NCBI GenBank assembly: GCA_033283165.1
Contig: JAWMQL010000010.1
Span: 124,001 to 188,000 of the forward strand
Direction of reading: 5' to 3'
Source of the DNA: JAWMQL01 sp033283165
GTDB taxonomy: Bacteria; Pseudomonadota; Gammaproteobacteria; Pseudomonadales; Halieaceae
Length of the DNA stretch: 64,000 bases
Both the position numbers and the translations under genes were made by a program. Positions 24,942 to 33,737 of this stretch are shown one piece after another. Every line of letters starts with the position of its first letter. Position 1 is the stretch's first letter. A model generated the notes under the pieces. It did no database searches. It had not been told where the DNA came from and saw only the letters and a list, made by a program, of their open reading frames with translations.

Positions 24942-26117
24942 ATGCTGATTAATTTCTTTCACGGCCTGCGCGATGCGGGAGTCCCTGTGACAACCCGTGA
25001 ACTGCTCGACCTGTTGGAGGGCCTGCGGCGTCATATGGCCTTCGGCGATCTCGACGAGTTTTACTATTTCAGCCGCACCTGTATGGTCAAGGATGAAAAG
25101 TATTTTGACCGGTTCGATCGGGCGTTCGGCCTGCATTTCAAGGATCTGGAGGCGCTGGACGACATCATCGAGGCCCTGATTCCAGACGACTGGCTGCGCT
25201 CGGAGTTCATGAAGAACCTGAGCGAGGAGGACAAGGCCAAGATCGAGTCGCTGGGCGGTCTGGAAAAATTGATCGAGGAATTCAAGAAACGCCTGGAGGA
25301 ACAGAAGAAGCGGCACGAGGGTGGCAACAAGTGGATCGGCACTGGCGGTACTTCACCTTTTGGCCAGGAGGGCTACCATCCGGAAGGCATCCGGGTCGGC
25401 TCCAATGGCAAAAACCGCAAGGCCGTCAAAGTCTGGGACCGGCGCGATTTCAAGAACCTGGATGACAGCGTCGAACTGGGCACGCGCAATATCAAGATGG
25501 CATTGCGGCGTCTGCGCAAGTTCGCCCGTACCGGTGCGGCTGAGGAACTGGACCTGGACGACACCATTTCTTCCACTGCCCGGAACGCTGGGCTGCTGGA
25601 TATCAAAATGGTGCCGGAGCGGCACAACGCGGTGAAGGTCCTGCTGTTTTTCGACGTGGGTGGATCCATGGATCCTCACGTCAAGGTGTGCGAGGAGTTG
25701 TTTTCGGCCGCCCGGGGTGAATTCAAGCACATGGAGTTGTTCTACTTTCACAACTTCATATATGAAAGCGTGTGGAGGAACAACATTCGGCGTCACAACG
25801 ACCGCACGCCACTGCTCGACGTGATGCACAAGTACGCCCATGACTACAAGGTGATCTTCGTCGGTGACGCGTCCATGTCGCCTTACGAAATTGCGCAACC
25901 GGGCGGCTCGGTGGAGCACTGGAACGAGGAGCCGGGGGAGTTGTGGATGCGGCGCTTGCGGGAAACCTACGAGAAAGTCATCTGGATAAACCCGGTGCCC
26001 GAGGCCGAGTGGGAATACACCCAGTCCATTGCCATGACCCACCAATTGCTGGAAGGACATATGTATCCACTGACCCTGAAGGGCCTGGAAGAGGGTATGT
26101 CCTACCTGTCCAAGTAG
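24942..26117 (+). CDS. CoxE-like VWA-domain protein
   Basis: A 391-residue cytosolic protein. It has a helical N-terminal half (GLRDAGVPVTTRELLDLLEGL, then a long charged helix near residues 85-125) and a C-terminal VWA domain with VLLFFDVGGSMDPHVKVCEELF. The MIDAS is DVGGS, not canonical DxSxS, a form I recall in CoxE-like relatives. Later motifs include YFHNFIYESVW and VIFVGDASMSPYEI. It is the usual partner of the MoxR gene upstream. The stop is nearly adjacent to the convergent methyltransferase gene. Confidence 0.9.
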   Translation: MLINFFHGLRDAGVPVTTRELLDLLEGLRRHMAFGDLDEFYYFSRTCMVKDEKYFDRFDRAFGLHFKDLEALDDIIEALIPDDWLRSEFMKNLSEEDKAKIESLGGLEKLIEEFKKRLEEQKKRHEGGNKWIGTGGTSPFGQEGYHPEGIRVGSNGKNRKAVKVWDRRDFKNLDDSVELGTRNIKMALRRLRKFARTGAAEELDLDDTISSTARNAGLLDIKMVPERHNAVKVLLFFDVGGSMDPHVKVCEELFSAARGEFKHMELFYFHNFIYESVWRNNIRRHNDRTPLLDVMHKYAHDYKVIFVGDASMSPYEIAQPGGSVEHWNEEPGELWMRRLRETYEKVIWINPVPEAEWEYTQSIAMTHQLLEGHMYPLTLKGLEEGMSYLSK

Positions 26118-26120
26118 GTA

Positions 26121-26897
26121 TCAGCGCAGGCCGCCGGCATAGGCAATCAGGCCGGCGGTCACCGCCACATTCAACGACTCGACGCCGTTGCGCATGGGGA
26201 TGGCCAGTTCCCGATCGCATATCCTTGCAACAGCCGATGAAACACCCTCCGTTTCGTTACCCAGGACAAAAATACGCCGGGGAGCGTCTTCCAGGTCGAA
26301 CAGGTTCTGTCTTGCATTCGCCGCCAGGGTACAGAGTTCGAATCCCTGTTCCCGACACCGCGCCAGCGCCGGCGCAAGTTGCTCGCAGAAGACCAGCGGT
26401 GCCCGGAACACGGTGCCGGCACTGGCTTTGATAACCAGCGGTCCCAGCGCGGCATTGCCCTTGCGGGACCACAGGATGCCGTCGATATTGCCGGCAGTAG
26501 CCGACCGGATAATCATGCCCAGGTTCTGGGGATTGGTCACACCGTCCAGCGCCAGCAGGCGTTGTTGCCGCTCCTCCGTGGTGGCGGCGAGATAACTGTC
26601 CAGGTCCTGGAAAGCCGGGCACAACACGTCCAGGGCCACACCCTGGTCCTGGCGCGCATTTTTTGAAATGCGCGCCAACTCTTCCCTGCTGTGCTCCCGG
26701 GTCGGGATATTCCGCCGCTGCGCCAGCGCGGTTATTTCCGCCAGTATGCCGCCAGGTCGATTGCTGTGCGCCAGGTGCAGGCTGTAGCATTGCAGACGTT
26801 CATCCGCCAGGCTCTCGAGCACGGCCTTGCGGCCATAGACTGTAAGCATCTGGTCAAAGAAGGCGCGTCGGCGCTTGTAGTCCTCGCTATTCGCCAT
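26121..26897 (-). CDS. TrmH/SpoU-family RNA 2'-O-methyltransferase
   Basis: A 258-residue SPOUT enzyme. The N-terminal substrate-binding domain is VYGRKAVLESLADER...LYSLHLAHSNRP-like. The knotted catalytic domain has motif 1 NPQNLGMIIRSATA, motif 2 FVLGNETEGVS and motif 3 IPMRNGVESLNVAVTAGLIAY. It resembles RlmB-type 23S rRNA methylases, but the exact RNA target is uncertain. Its start overlaps the end of the upstream AraC gene by 11 bases on the same strand, so the two are coupled. Confidence 0.9.
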   Translation of the reverse strand: MANSEDYKRRRAFFDQMLTVYGRKAVLESLADERLQCYSLHLAHSNRPGGILAEITALAQRRNIPTREHSREELARISKNARQDQGVALDVLCPAFQDLDSYLAATTEERQQRLLALDGVTNPQNLGMIIRSATAGNIDGILWSRKGNAALGPLVIKASAGTVFRAPLVFCEQLAPALARCREQGFELCTLAANARQNLFDLEDAPRRIFVLGNETEGVSSAVARICDRELAIPMRNGVESLNVAVTAGLIAYAGGLR

Positions 26898-27933
26898 GCT
26901 GCCTGGTCGTTTCCTGGCGCCAACTGCCCGGGGACTTGCCGGTCCATTTCTTGAAGGAGCGGTAAAATGCCGAATTGTCCTGGAAACCCATCAGGGTCGC
27001 CACCGCATCGATGGTCAGTTCCGGTCGGCTGACGTAATGGATCGCCAGCTCGCGTCGATAGTCGTCCTTGATTTTCTGGAAACTGGTTCCTTCGGCGGTG
27101 AGTTTACGGTGCAGGGTGCGCGGCGACATGTTCAGCTGGTTCGCCAGTTGCTCTGCGGTGGGCAGTTTTTCGGTGGCGTAGCCGGTCAAAAGGAGCTCGA
27201 TGCGCCGGGTGAGCGGGTTGAGATTGCCCGGGCGGTCCCGTTTGACCAACTGGTACGGTGTCTGGCGCAAGAATTCCTTGAGGCTGTCCTCGGTCTGGAC
27301 GACCGGCAGCCGCAGGACGCTGCGCCTGAGAACCAGCCCGGAGTGGGCCTGGTCAAACGTCACGGGACAGCCGAACAGCTCCTCGTAGCGGCTCTCTTTA
27401 ACGGGCTCTGATACGCGCAGGCAAACCCTGGTCACCGGCAGTGGTTTGCCAATCAGCCAACTGTAAAATCGGTACATCATCAGTACCACGTTGGCGTGGG
27501 CAATACTTTCCTGGTGGTTGGGCGGTGCAGTTCGCTCAAAGACCACGAGCACCTGTTCGTCGGGCAGCTCCAGTATGGGCCAGGCCGCCGGCGACGCCTC
27601 GTCTCCCCGGTACTGGTCGCAGTAGTTGTGAAATTCCCAGGCCCGGAGCAGGGCGTGTTCCAGGTCGGGGCAATGGATGACGAACAGGCACATCATGCGG
27701 AACGTACCGGGCGGAGCCTGGTATCCCTGGCCGAGACCGAAGGCCTCGTCCTGCAGCAACTCCATCAGCAGGCGATATAACTTGCTGTAGCTCTCGGTGG
27801 TGATTTCGCCGAGGCGCCGGTTATCTTGCTCGAGGGGATTGAAGTCCAGGCCTATGTGCTGCAGGGCCCGCTCCACCGGGTAACCCTGTGCCGCTACCAC
27901 GCGCAGCAGCGTATTCAGGGTCTTGACGGGCAT
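26887..27933 (-). CDS. AraC-family transcriptional regulator (OruR-like, second copy)
   Basis: A 348-residue regulator with the same build as the one at 3963. The effector domain has PPGTFRMMCLFVIHCPDLEHAL and FYSWLIGKPLPVTRVCLRV. The C-terminal HTH pair is LNMSPRTLHRKLTAEGTSFQKIKDDYRRELA and TIDAVATLMGFQDNSAFYRSFKKWTGKSPGSWR. I use the ATG at 27933; an in-frame GTG at 27942 is possible and neither has a strong ribosome site. It lies upstream of and overlaps the TrmH gene, an odd pairing. The effector is unknown. Confidence 0.88.
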   Translation of the reverse strand: MPVKTLNTLLRVVAAQGYPVERALQHIGLDFNPLEQDNRRLGEITTESYSKLYRLLMELLQDEAFGLGQGYQAPPGTFRMMCLFVIHCPDLEHALLRAWEFHNYCDQYRGDEASPAAWPILELPDEQVLVVFERTAPPNHQESIAHANVVLMMYRFYSWLIGKPLPVTRVCLRVSEPVKESRYEELFGCPVTFDQAHSGLVLRRSVLRLPVVQTEDSLKEFLRQTPYQLVKRDRPGNLNPLTRRIELLLTGYATEKLPTAEQLANQLNMSPRTLHRKLTAEGTSFQKIKDDYRRELAIHYVSRPELTIDAVATLMGFQDNSAFYRSFKKWTGKSPGSWRQETTRQHGE

Positions 27934-28036
27934 GGTGTCCACTGCGCAGGGGCTCCGAAAGGGGACCGGGGGAGCGGAAGTGTAGCATGCCGTTCTGGCC
28001 GCCAGGAGATTGCGAGCGGCTCAGTGAGCGGCCAGC

Positions 28037-28951
28037 TCAGCCGCTGGGTGCGATCGTTTCGCGACCGGTAGCGAGGGCAGTTACCCGATCGGCCGATTCT
28101 CGCATGCGGAGTGCGATCTCCTCGATCTGGGCACCACTGATTGGATCCTTGATACTGCCCGCGACAAAGCACATGATCGGCACGTCCCGGTAAAGGAATA
28201 CCGGTACCGAGATCGTGCTGACATCGTAGCGTGCTTTCGGGTCGATACGGTCCAGGTGATAAAATTCATCGCACAGGTCGCGCTGGTATTTATTGGTGAC
28301 TTCCTCAAGCTCCTGAAGATTCCAGGAATTGTGTATGCGGCTGAGTTCCCGGTGCAGCTCTTCCTCGGTCTTTGTCTTCAGCGTGACCTCGTAACCGCGG
28401 GCGCGGATCGCGATCATGGATACCCGCAGTTTCTGGTCCAGTTTTTCGTTGTAGCCGCCACGCGACTCATGGGCCCGGGTCAACCAGGCCTCCAGGTACT
28501 TGGCCGCGGAGAAAGCGGTGAAACAGCCGGCAACCGGTGCGGTATTGGGAAGCCGCAGTCCCAGCTGGAAGGAGTCTATCAGGTCCGAGGCCTGCCCGTA
28601 CAGGGCCAGCAGGACCATGTGTAATTTCGACCTGGCGGTGACGGCGAAGCCCAGGTTCAGCTCATTTTTCAGGCCTTCCAATTCCGGCCGGGCATACTCC
28701 AGTACCGGAAATTGGGCGAAGGCGGCATTGCCCGCGGCGATGATGGATGGGCCCAGGCGATAGGCCTTGGTTTTGGGGTGTTGCACCAGGAAGCCGTAAT
28801 TGGCCATGGTGGTCAGGATTGCATGGCAGGTGGCCTTGTTGAGATTGAGGCGTCGGGTCATCTCGGTCAGGCCGAAAGCCTGGTTGGGATTGGCCATCAG
28901 CAGGTCGAGAATGGCCAGGGCGCGTGCAGTGGGCTGGGAAAAAAGTGCCAC
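28037..28951 (-). CDS. IclR-family transcriptional regulator
   Basis: An IclR-type protein: a winged helix at about 5-70 (ARALAILDLLMANPNQAFGLTEMTRRLNLNKATCHAILTTMANYGFL) and a C-terminal effector domain. IclR proteins commonly control aromatic or steroid catabolic operons. The start is uncertain: the GTG at 28951 has AGGGAT upstream and gives MALFSQPTARA (304 residues), while a GTG at 29023 would add 24 residues. Tandem AT-rich sequence upstream may hold the promoter. No target operon adjoins it; the meta-cleavage genes are 15 kb away. Confidence 0.85.
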   Translation of the reverse strand: MALFSQPTARALAILDLLMANPNQAFGLTEMTRRLNLNKATCHAILTTMANYGFLVQHPKTKAYRLGPSIIAAGNAAFAQFPVLEYARPELEGLKNELNLGFAVTARSKLHMVLLALYGQASDLIDSFQLGLRLPNTAPVAGCFTAFSAAKYLEAWLTRAHESRGGYNEKLDQKLRVSMIAIRARGYEVTLKTKTEEELHRELSRIHNSWNLQELEEVTNKYQRDLCDEFYHLDRIDPKARYDVSTISVPVFLYRDVPIMCFVAGSIKDPISGAQIEEIALRMRESADRVTALATGRETIAPSG

Positions 28952-29065
28952 GTTGTATTTATCCCTGTTCGAGCCGTTGGTATAGTTTTTTGAACTTTTC
29001 AGTATGGTAACGCCACCGACCACGGCAGTTCAAGCCGTGCGGGATAATAGAGGAGAGCCGGGCGC

Positions 29066-29326
29066 TTGTCAGCAACAGTGACTAAATCAGTGGTTCTTTA
29101 CGGCACCAGTGCCTGTCACCTCTGCGACCAGGCAGAGGACATGGTCAGGGCCTGGATCAGGGCCGGCCTGTCGGTGGAGTTGGACATTGTGGATATCGCC
29201 GACTCGGATGAACTCTTCCAGCGTTACGGCATCCGGATACCGGTGCTGCGTCGCGACGACGGTGGCGAGCTGGGCTGGCCTTTCGATATGGAGACGCTGG
29301 GGCAGTACCTGGAAAACCGCTCATAG
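29066..29326 (+). CDS. Glutaredoxin-like thiol-disulfide protein
   Basis: An 86-residue thioredoxin-fold protein. It has an N-terminal CxxC in GTSACHLCDQAEDM, the cis-proline region IRIPVLRRDDGGELGWPFD, and a final helix. It belongs to the small DUF836-type glutaredoxin-like family. The start is a TTG nine bases after AGGAGA; a GTG at 29078 is the alternative. The TAG stop is immediately followed by the second 14-bp repeat array. Confidence 0.85.
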   Translation: MSATVTKSVVLYGTSACHLCDQAEDMVRAWIRAGLSVELDIVDIADSDELFQRYGIRIPVLRRDDGGELGWPFDMETLGQYLENRS

Positions 29327-29403
29327 GGCGCCCCCTCGCCGGGCACCCCTCGCCGGGCGCCCCTGGCCGGGCGCCCCTGGCCGGGCGCCCCTCGCCGGGC
29401 GCC
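29326..29403. repeat. 14-bp tandem repeat array, second locus
   Basis: Five near-identical copies and one partial copy of GGGCGCCCCTNGCC, where N is C or G (one copy has GGGCACCCC and the first has an extra C). The array starts at the last base of the TAG of the glutaredoxin-like gene and ends eight bases before the stop of the convergent uspA-like gene. The same unit with A at the variable position is at 3146-3193. Confidence 0.92.
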
Positions 29404-29411
29404 AACATGAG

Positions 29412-29846
29412 TTATTTGCCGACCCTGACCGCCAGGACGTCGCAGGTGGCGCCGTGCAGCACACCGTTGGCGGTGGAGCCCATCAGCAGCGCGAGGCCGT
29501 AGCGGCCGTGACTGCCGACCACGATCAGGTCGGCGCCGATTTCCTCTGCCTTGGCGTGTATTTCGACCTCCGGGCGGCCGAGTACGATGTACTGCTGGTC
29601 TTCACCAATGCCACAACTCTCGCCGAATCGCTTCAGCTGCTGCAGGGCCTGCTGGTGGATCTCGTCCTGGATCCCGGAGAAATCCATGGGAATATCACCG
29701 CCGTAGGCAAAGCTCAGCGGCTCGATGACGTGAATCAGGTGCAGGTTGGCGTCGGTGCCCGCGGCCACGTTGCGGGCCCGCTCCGAGACCTGCTTGGAGT
29801 CCTCGCTGAGGTCGACAGCGATTAGAATGTTATTGTAGTTGGCCAT
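29412..29846 (-). CDS. Universal stress protein (UspA family)
   Basis: A 144-residue single-domain Usp. The N-terminal strand is YNNILIAVDLSEDSKQVSERARNVA, and the ATP-binding signature is LIVVGSHGRYGLALLMGSTANGVLHGATCDVLAVRV (a GxxG-x9-GS/T pattern). The start ATG has a GGGGGAA stretch upstream. Usp proteins accumulate under stress, and several in pseudomonads are induced by Anr at low oxygen. An FNR-like site lies about 100 bases upstream. Confidence 0.93.
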   Translation of the reverse strand: MANYNNILIAVDLSEDSKQVSERARNVAAGTDANLHLIHVIEPLSFAYGGDIPMDFSGIQDEIHQQALQQLKRFGESCGIGEDQQYIVLGRPEVEIHAKAEEIGADLIVVGSHGRYGLALLMGSTANGVLHGATCDVLAVRVGK

Positions 29847-29947
29847 GGTGTTCCCCCTCACTGCTGGCTGTTGGGTACCTTTTATAGCATAGAATGTGCT
29901 GACAGAAAGCCCGCTGACGACATCTTTGGCGGTGGGCACCCCATGTA

Positions 29948-29961
29948 TTGACCTGGATCAG
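29948..29961 (-). promoter_or_regulatory. Possible FNR/Anr box upstream of uspA-like gene
   Basis: TTGACCTGGATCAG matches eight of ten positions of TTGAT-N4-ATCAA. Its centre is about 108 bases before the uspA-like ATG. A TATGCT/TATAAAA -10-like stretch near 29880-29892 would put the box near -72. It also abuts the start of the plus-strand gene at 29972. Confidence 0.45.
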
Positions 29962-29971
29962 GTGCGCATTA

Positions 29972-30430
29972 ATGGAAATCTGGCTGATATTGGTGGTGAT
30001 CGCCGTTGCCCTGGCACCGCTGATGCATTTTATGCCCACCAAGGAGCAGCAGCGCGTCGCCCGTATGCGTGAGGCGGCAGCGGTCCGGGGGCTGTTCGTG
30101 GAATTCCGGAAATTGCCCGAGATCGGGGCCTCTGCAGCCATGCCGGACCAGCCCCGGGGCCAGATCATTTACTATGGCTTGCGACTGCCACCGCCCCGAG
30201 GCAGGACCCGGCGCAGGGGGGAGTGGCTGCAGCGTGGGGGAGAGTGGAGCAGTCGCGAGCGCGGCCAGCCACTACCGCCGGAAGTGGCGGCTCTGGAGCT
30301 GCCCCTGCTGGCCGCAGGTGTGGATGAGGCCTCCTGCGGCGTCTACTGGCAGGAGGCCGGGGATGTGCCGGAAGTGGAGCAGATCGTGGCCGCGCTGGAG
30401 GCCTGGTCGGGGCGTCTGCGAGCGCCCTGA
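29972..30430 (+). CDS. Hypothetical protein with N-terminal membrane anchor
   Basis: A 152-residue protein. A single N-terminal helix (MEIWLILVVIAVALAPLMHFM) is followed by an arginine-rich soluble domain (EQQRVARMREAAAVRGLFVEFRKLPEIG) and a C-terminal alpha/beta region ending EQIVAALEAWSGRLRAP. I place the start at the ATG with AGGTG upstream. It lies just before topA in the same orientation. I do not recognise the family; no catalytic motif is seen. Confidence 0.7.
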   Translation: MEIWLILVVIAVALAPLMHFMPTKEQQRVARMREAAAVRGLFVEFRKLPEIGASAAMPDQPRGQIIYYGLRLPPPRGRTRRRGEWLQRGGEWSSRERGQPLPPEVAALELPLLAAGVDEASCGVYWQEAGDVPEVEQIVAALEAWSGRLRAP

Positions 30431-30537
30431 TGGTGATTTTTCCTTGACCATCTCCCCGATGACACTTATATATGCGAGTTTTTTGCGCTGGCCCGAGCGG
30501 CCGAACGGCACCCTTCAGGGGGGCTCTGCAGGAGTTT

Positions 30538-33198
30538 ATGGGTAAATCCTTAGTCATCGTTGAATCGCCAGCCAAGGCGAAAACCATCAACAAGTACCTC
30601 GGCAAGGACTTTGTCGTGAAGTCCAGTGTCGGCCATATCCGCGACCTGCCCACGGCGGGAAGCGGTGCCGGGGCCGATCCCAAGGAGCGTGCCCGGCAGG
30701 CGGCCATCACCCGCAAGCTGTCCCCCGAGGATAAGGAAAGCTACCGCAAGCAACGCGCACGCGAGCAACTGGTGCGGCGCATGGGCATCGATCCCGAGGG
30801 CGGGTGGGAAGCGAATTACGAGGTGCTGCCGGGGAAGGAGAAGGTGGTCAGCGAGCTGCAAAAACTGGCCGCCAATGCCGATGCCATCTACCTGGCCACT
30901 GACCTCGACCGCGAAGGGGAGGCCATCGCCTGGCACCTTCGGGAAGCCATCGGCGGCGAGGATTCGCGCTATCAGCGCGTTGTTTTCAACGAAATTACCA
31001 AGCGGGCGATCCAGGAGGCCTTCGAGCATCCGTCCCACATCGATGACAATCGCGTCAATGCCCAGCAGACGCGGCGATTCCTGGACCGGGTAGTGGGCTA
31101 TATGGTCTCGCCGCTGCTCTGGTCCAAGGTCGCTCGCGGCCTGTCCGCAGGCCGGGTGCAGTCGGTGGCCGTGCGCCTGATCGTGGAGCGCGAGCGTGAA
31201 ATCCGCAGCTTCGTGCCCGAGGAGTACTGGGAAGTTCACGCGGACCTGACGCGGCAGGGCGAGGACGCCGTGCGGTTCCAGGTTCGCAAGCACCGGGAAG
31301 AGAATTTCCGCCCGGGCAGTGAGGCGGAAACGCTGGCCGCGGTAGCGGAACTGCAGGACCTGGATTACCGGGTCAGCAAACGGGAGGACAAGCCCACCCG
31401 CTCCAAACCACCGGCCCCGTTTATCACCTCGACTCTGCAACAGGCAGCCAGCACGCGGCTGGGTTTCAGCGTGAAGAAGACGATGATGTTGGCCCAGCGC
31501 CTTTACGAGGCGGGCTACATCACCTACATGCGAACCGACTCCACCAATCTCAGTGACGAGGCGCTGACCGCCTGTCGGGACTACATCGCCGCCAACTTTC
31601 CCCCGCGTTACCTCCCCGACAGGCCCAATCTGTACAGCTCCAAGGAGGGCGCGCAGGAGGCGCACGAGGCGATTCGGCCCTCAGACGTGAATACACCCCA
31701 GACCGCGCTCAAGGGCATGGAGCGCGACGCGGAACGCCTGTATGAGCTGATCTGGCGTCAGTTCGTCGCCTGCCAGATGCCCGCGGCGGAATATACCGCT
31801 ACCACTGTGACCGCCAGTGCCGGCGATTATCGCCTGCAGGCCCGGGGGCGTGTGGTGCGTTTCGATGGTTTTACCCGGGTACAACCTCCCGCTGGTCGCA
31901 AGGGCGAGGAAGCCGTGCTGCCCGATCTGAAAGAAGGCGACGCGCTGCAACTGGGCAAACTGGAACCGGCCCAGCATTTCACCAAACCGGCTCCGCGTTA
32001 CGGCGAAGCGAGCCTGGTGCGGGAACTGGAGAAGCGGGGCATCGGCCGGCCCTCGACCTACGCGTCCATTATCTCAACCATCCAGGACCGCGGTTATGTG
32101 CGACTGGAGAACAAGCGATTTTATGCCGAGAAAATGGGCGATATCGTGACCCAGAGGCTGCAGAAAAGCTTTTCCAACCTGCTGGATTACGGGTTCACCG
32201 CCGCGATGGAAGAGCGTCTGGACGATATCGCCGAGGGCCGGGCGGACTGGAAGGAACTGCTGGATCGTTTCTACCGTGGTTTCCGGGAGCAACTGGAGCA
32301 GGCCGAGCAACCGGAACCGGCGGGCATGGAGGCCAATGCGCCAACCATGACGGATATCGAGTGCGCGCAGTGTGGCCGGCCGATGCAGGTGCGCACCGCC
32401 AGCACCGGCGTTTTCCTGGGCTGCTCCGGCTACGCCCTGCCGCCCAAGGAGCGCTGCAAGCACACAATCAATCTCACTCCGGGGGATGAGGCTATTCGCG
32501 AGGACGCAGACGACGAGGCGGAGTCCCGCCTGTTGCGGAGCAAGCATCGCTGCCCGATCTGCGATACGGCCATGGACAGCTACCTGATAGACGAGGAGCG
32601 CAAGCTGCATGTCTGCGGCAACAACCCGGATTGCCCCGGATTCGAGGTCGAAAGGGGCAAGTTCAAGATCAAGGGCTACGATGGACCAACCCTGGAGTGC
32701 GACAAGTGCGGGTCGGAAATGCAGCTCAAGAACGGTCGCTTCGGCAAGTATTTCGGCTGTACCAGTGAGAGCTGCAAGAATACCCGCAAGCTGCTGCGCA
32801 ACGGCGAGCCCGCGCCGCCCAAGATGGATCCCGTCCCGATGCCTGAACTGGCGTGCCAGAAGGTCGAGGATACCTATGTACTGCGGGACGGCGCAGCGGG
32901 CCTGTTCCTGGCCGCCAGCCAGTTTCCAAAGAATCGGGAAACCCGGGCGCCGTTCGTAGACGAACTGCTGCCGCACAAGGACGAAATTGATCCGAAGTAC
33001 AGTTTCCTGTTTTCGGCACCGGTAGCGGACGACGAGGGTAACCGGGCCCAGATCCGATACAGCCGCAAGACCAAGGAGCAGTACGTGATGAGTGAGATTG
33101 ACGGCAAAGCGACCGGCTGGCGCGCCCACTATGTCGGCGGTAAGTGGATCGAGGAAAAGGGCCGCAAGACCGGCACCGGGCGGCGCAAGTCCTCATGA
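30538..33198 (+). CDS. topA: DNA topoisomerase I
   Basis: An 886-residue type IA topoisomerase that relaxes negative supercoils. The Toprim domain starts MGKSLVIVESPAKAKTINKYLG and has YLATDLDREGEAIAWHL. The active-site tyrosine is Tyr330 in YITYMRTDSTNLS, and the hinge includes IGRPSTYASIISTIQDRGYV. The C-terminus has three cysteine-rich zinc-ribbon repeats (from CAQCGRPM, CPICDTAM and CDKCGSEM) and a basic tail. The ATG follows CAGGAG; an upstream in-frame start is rejected. The stop overlaps the next gene (ATGA). Confidence 0.97.
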   Translation: MGKSLVIVESPAKAKTINKYLGKDFVVKSSVGHIRDLPTAGSGAGADPKERARQAAITRKLSPEDKESYRKQRAREQLVRRMGIDPEGGWEANYEVLPGKEKVVSELQKLAANADAIYLATDLDREGEAIAWHLREAIGGEDSRYQRVVFNEITKRAIQEAFEHPSHIDDNRVNAQQTRRFLDRVVGYMVSPLLWSKVARGLSAGRVQSVAVRLIVEREREIRSFVPEEYWEVHADLTRQGEDAVRFQVRKHREENFRPGSEAETLAAVAELQDLDYRVSKREDKPTRSKPPAPFITSTLQQAASTRLGFSVKKTMMLAQRLYEAGYITYMRTDSTNLSDEALTACRDYIAANFPPRYLPDRPNLYSSKEGAQEAHEAIRPSDVNTPQTALKGMERDAERLYELIWRQFVACQMPAAEYTATTVTASAGDYRLQARGRVVRFDGFTRVQPPAGRKGEEAVLPDLKEGDALQLGKLEPAQHFTKPAPRYGEASLVRELEKRGIGRPSTYASIISTIQDRGYVRLENKRFYAEKMGDIVTQRLQKSFSNLLDYGFTAAMEERLDDIAEGRADWKELLDRFYRGFREQLEQAEQPEPAGMEANAPTMTDIECAQCGRPMQVRTASTGVFLGCSGYALPPKERCKHTINLTPGDEAIREDADDEAESRLLRSKHRCPICDTAMDSYLIDEERKLHVCGNNPDCPGFEVERGKFKIKGYDGPTLECDKCGSEMQLKNGRFGKYFGCTSESCKNTRKLLRNGEPAPPKMDPVPMPELACQKVEDTYVLRDGAAGLFLAASQFPKNRETRAPFVDELLPHKDEIDPKYSFLFSAPVADDEGNRAQIRYSRKTKEQYVMSEIDGKATGWRAHYVGGKWIEEKGRKTGTGRRKSS

Positions 33199-33662
33199 GC
33201 ACTGCCAGGGCCCGGGCCAACCACAGCCTGTATCTGGCACGCATACTGCTGTCCACCTGGGGCGAGGCCCTGGCGCGGGAGGAACTGCCGGCGCGAACCC
33301 TGGGGGAAGCCTTTGAGCCCGCGGTCAGCGAACACCTGATCCGTGCCTATGGCTGGTTCCTGTTGCACGTGAGCCAGCCGGGCGAGCTGCCGCCGGCCCC
33401 GCCGCGCCGCTGCGCTGAGTTGCCCGGGGCGGCCGAAGGCAAGGCGGTTGCCGGCGAAATTCGCGAATTCGAACAACTGGAGCAGCACGGTTGGCTGGCG
33501 GAACTGCTCGGTGCACGGCAGGGGCCGGAAGCGGCCGACCCGCAGCCCGGAAACCTGTTGGGTGCAGTACTGATGAACCCGGGACCGGCAGAATTGACCA
33601 GCTGGGCTGACCAACTGGAACAGCTGTTTGACAGGATGGGTGACTCCCTCGACGAATACTGA
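33195..33662 (+). CDS. Conserved hypothetical protein downstream of topA (DUF6586-like)
   Basis: A 155-residue helical protein, starting STARARANHSLYLARILLSTWGEALAREELPARTLGEAFEPA and containing HLIRAYGWFLLHVSQP. It matches my memory of a protein encoded directly after topA in pseudomonads. It overlaps topA by four bases. It has no signal peptide or membrane segment, and its function is unknown. Confidence 0.8.
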   Translation: MSTARARANHSLYLARILLSTWGEALAREELPARTLGEAFEPAVSEHLIRAYGWFLLHVSQPGELPPAPPRRCAELPGAAEGKAVAGEIREFEQLEQHGWLAELLGARQGPEAADPQPGNLLGAVLMNPGPAELTSWADQLEQLFDRMGDSLDEY

Positions 33663-33737
33663 CCACAATGGACGCTTCTCCCGGGAGGGGGCTGCTGTTA
33701 GAATGAAACGGCACTTCCACACAGAGAGGTCAGTCGA

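Noticed and set aside
29066..29326. Glutaredoxin-like gene as a monothiol partner of BolA
   Set aside because: It carries a CxxC motif of the DUF836 type, not the CGFS motif of BolA-binding glutaredoxins, and is 24 kb away.
29326..29403. Possible CRISPR array
   Set aside because: Units are 14 bp, directly adjoining with no unique spacers, and no cas genes are present.
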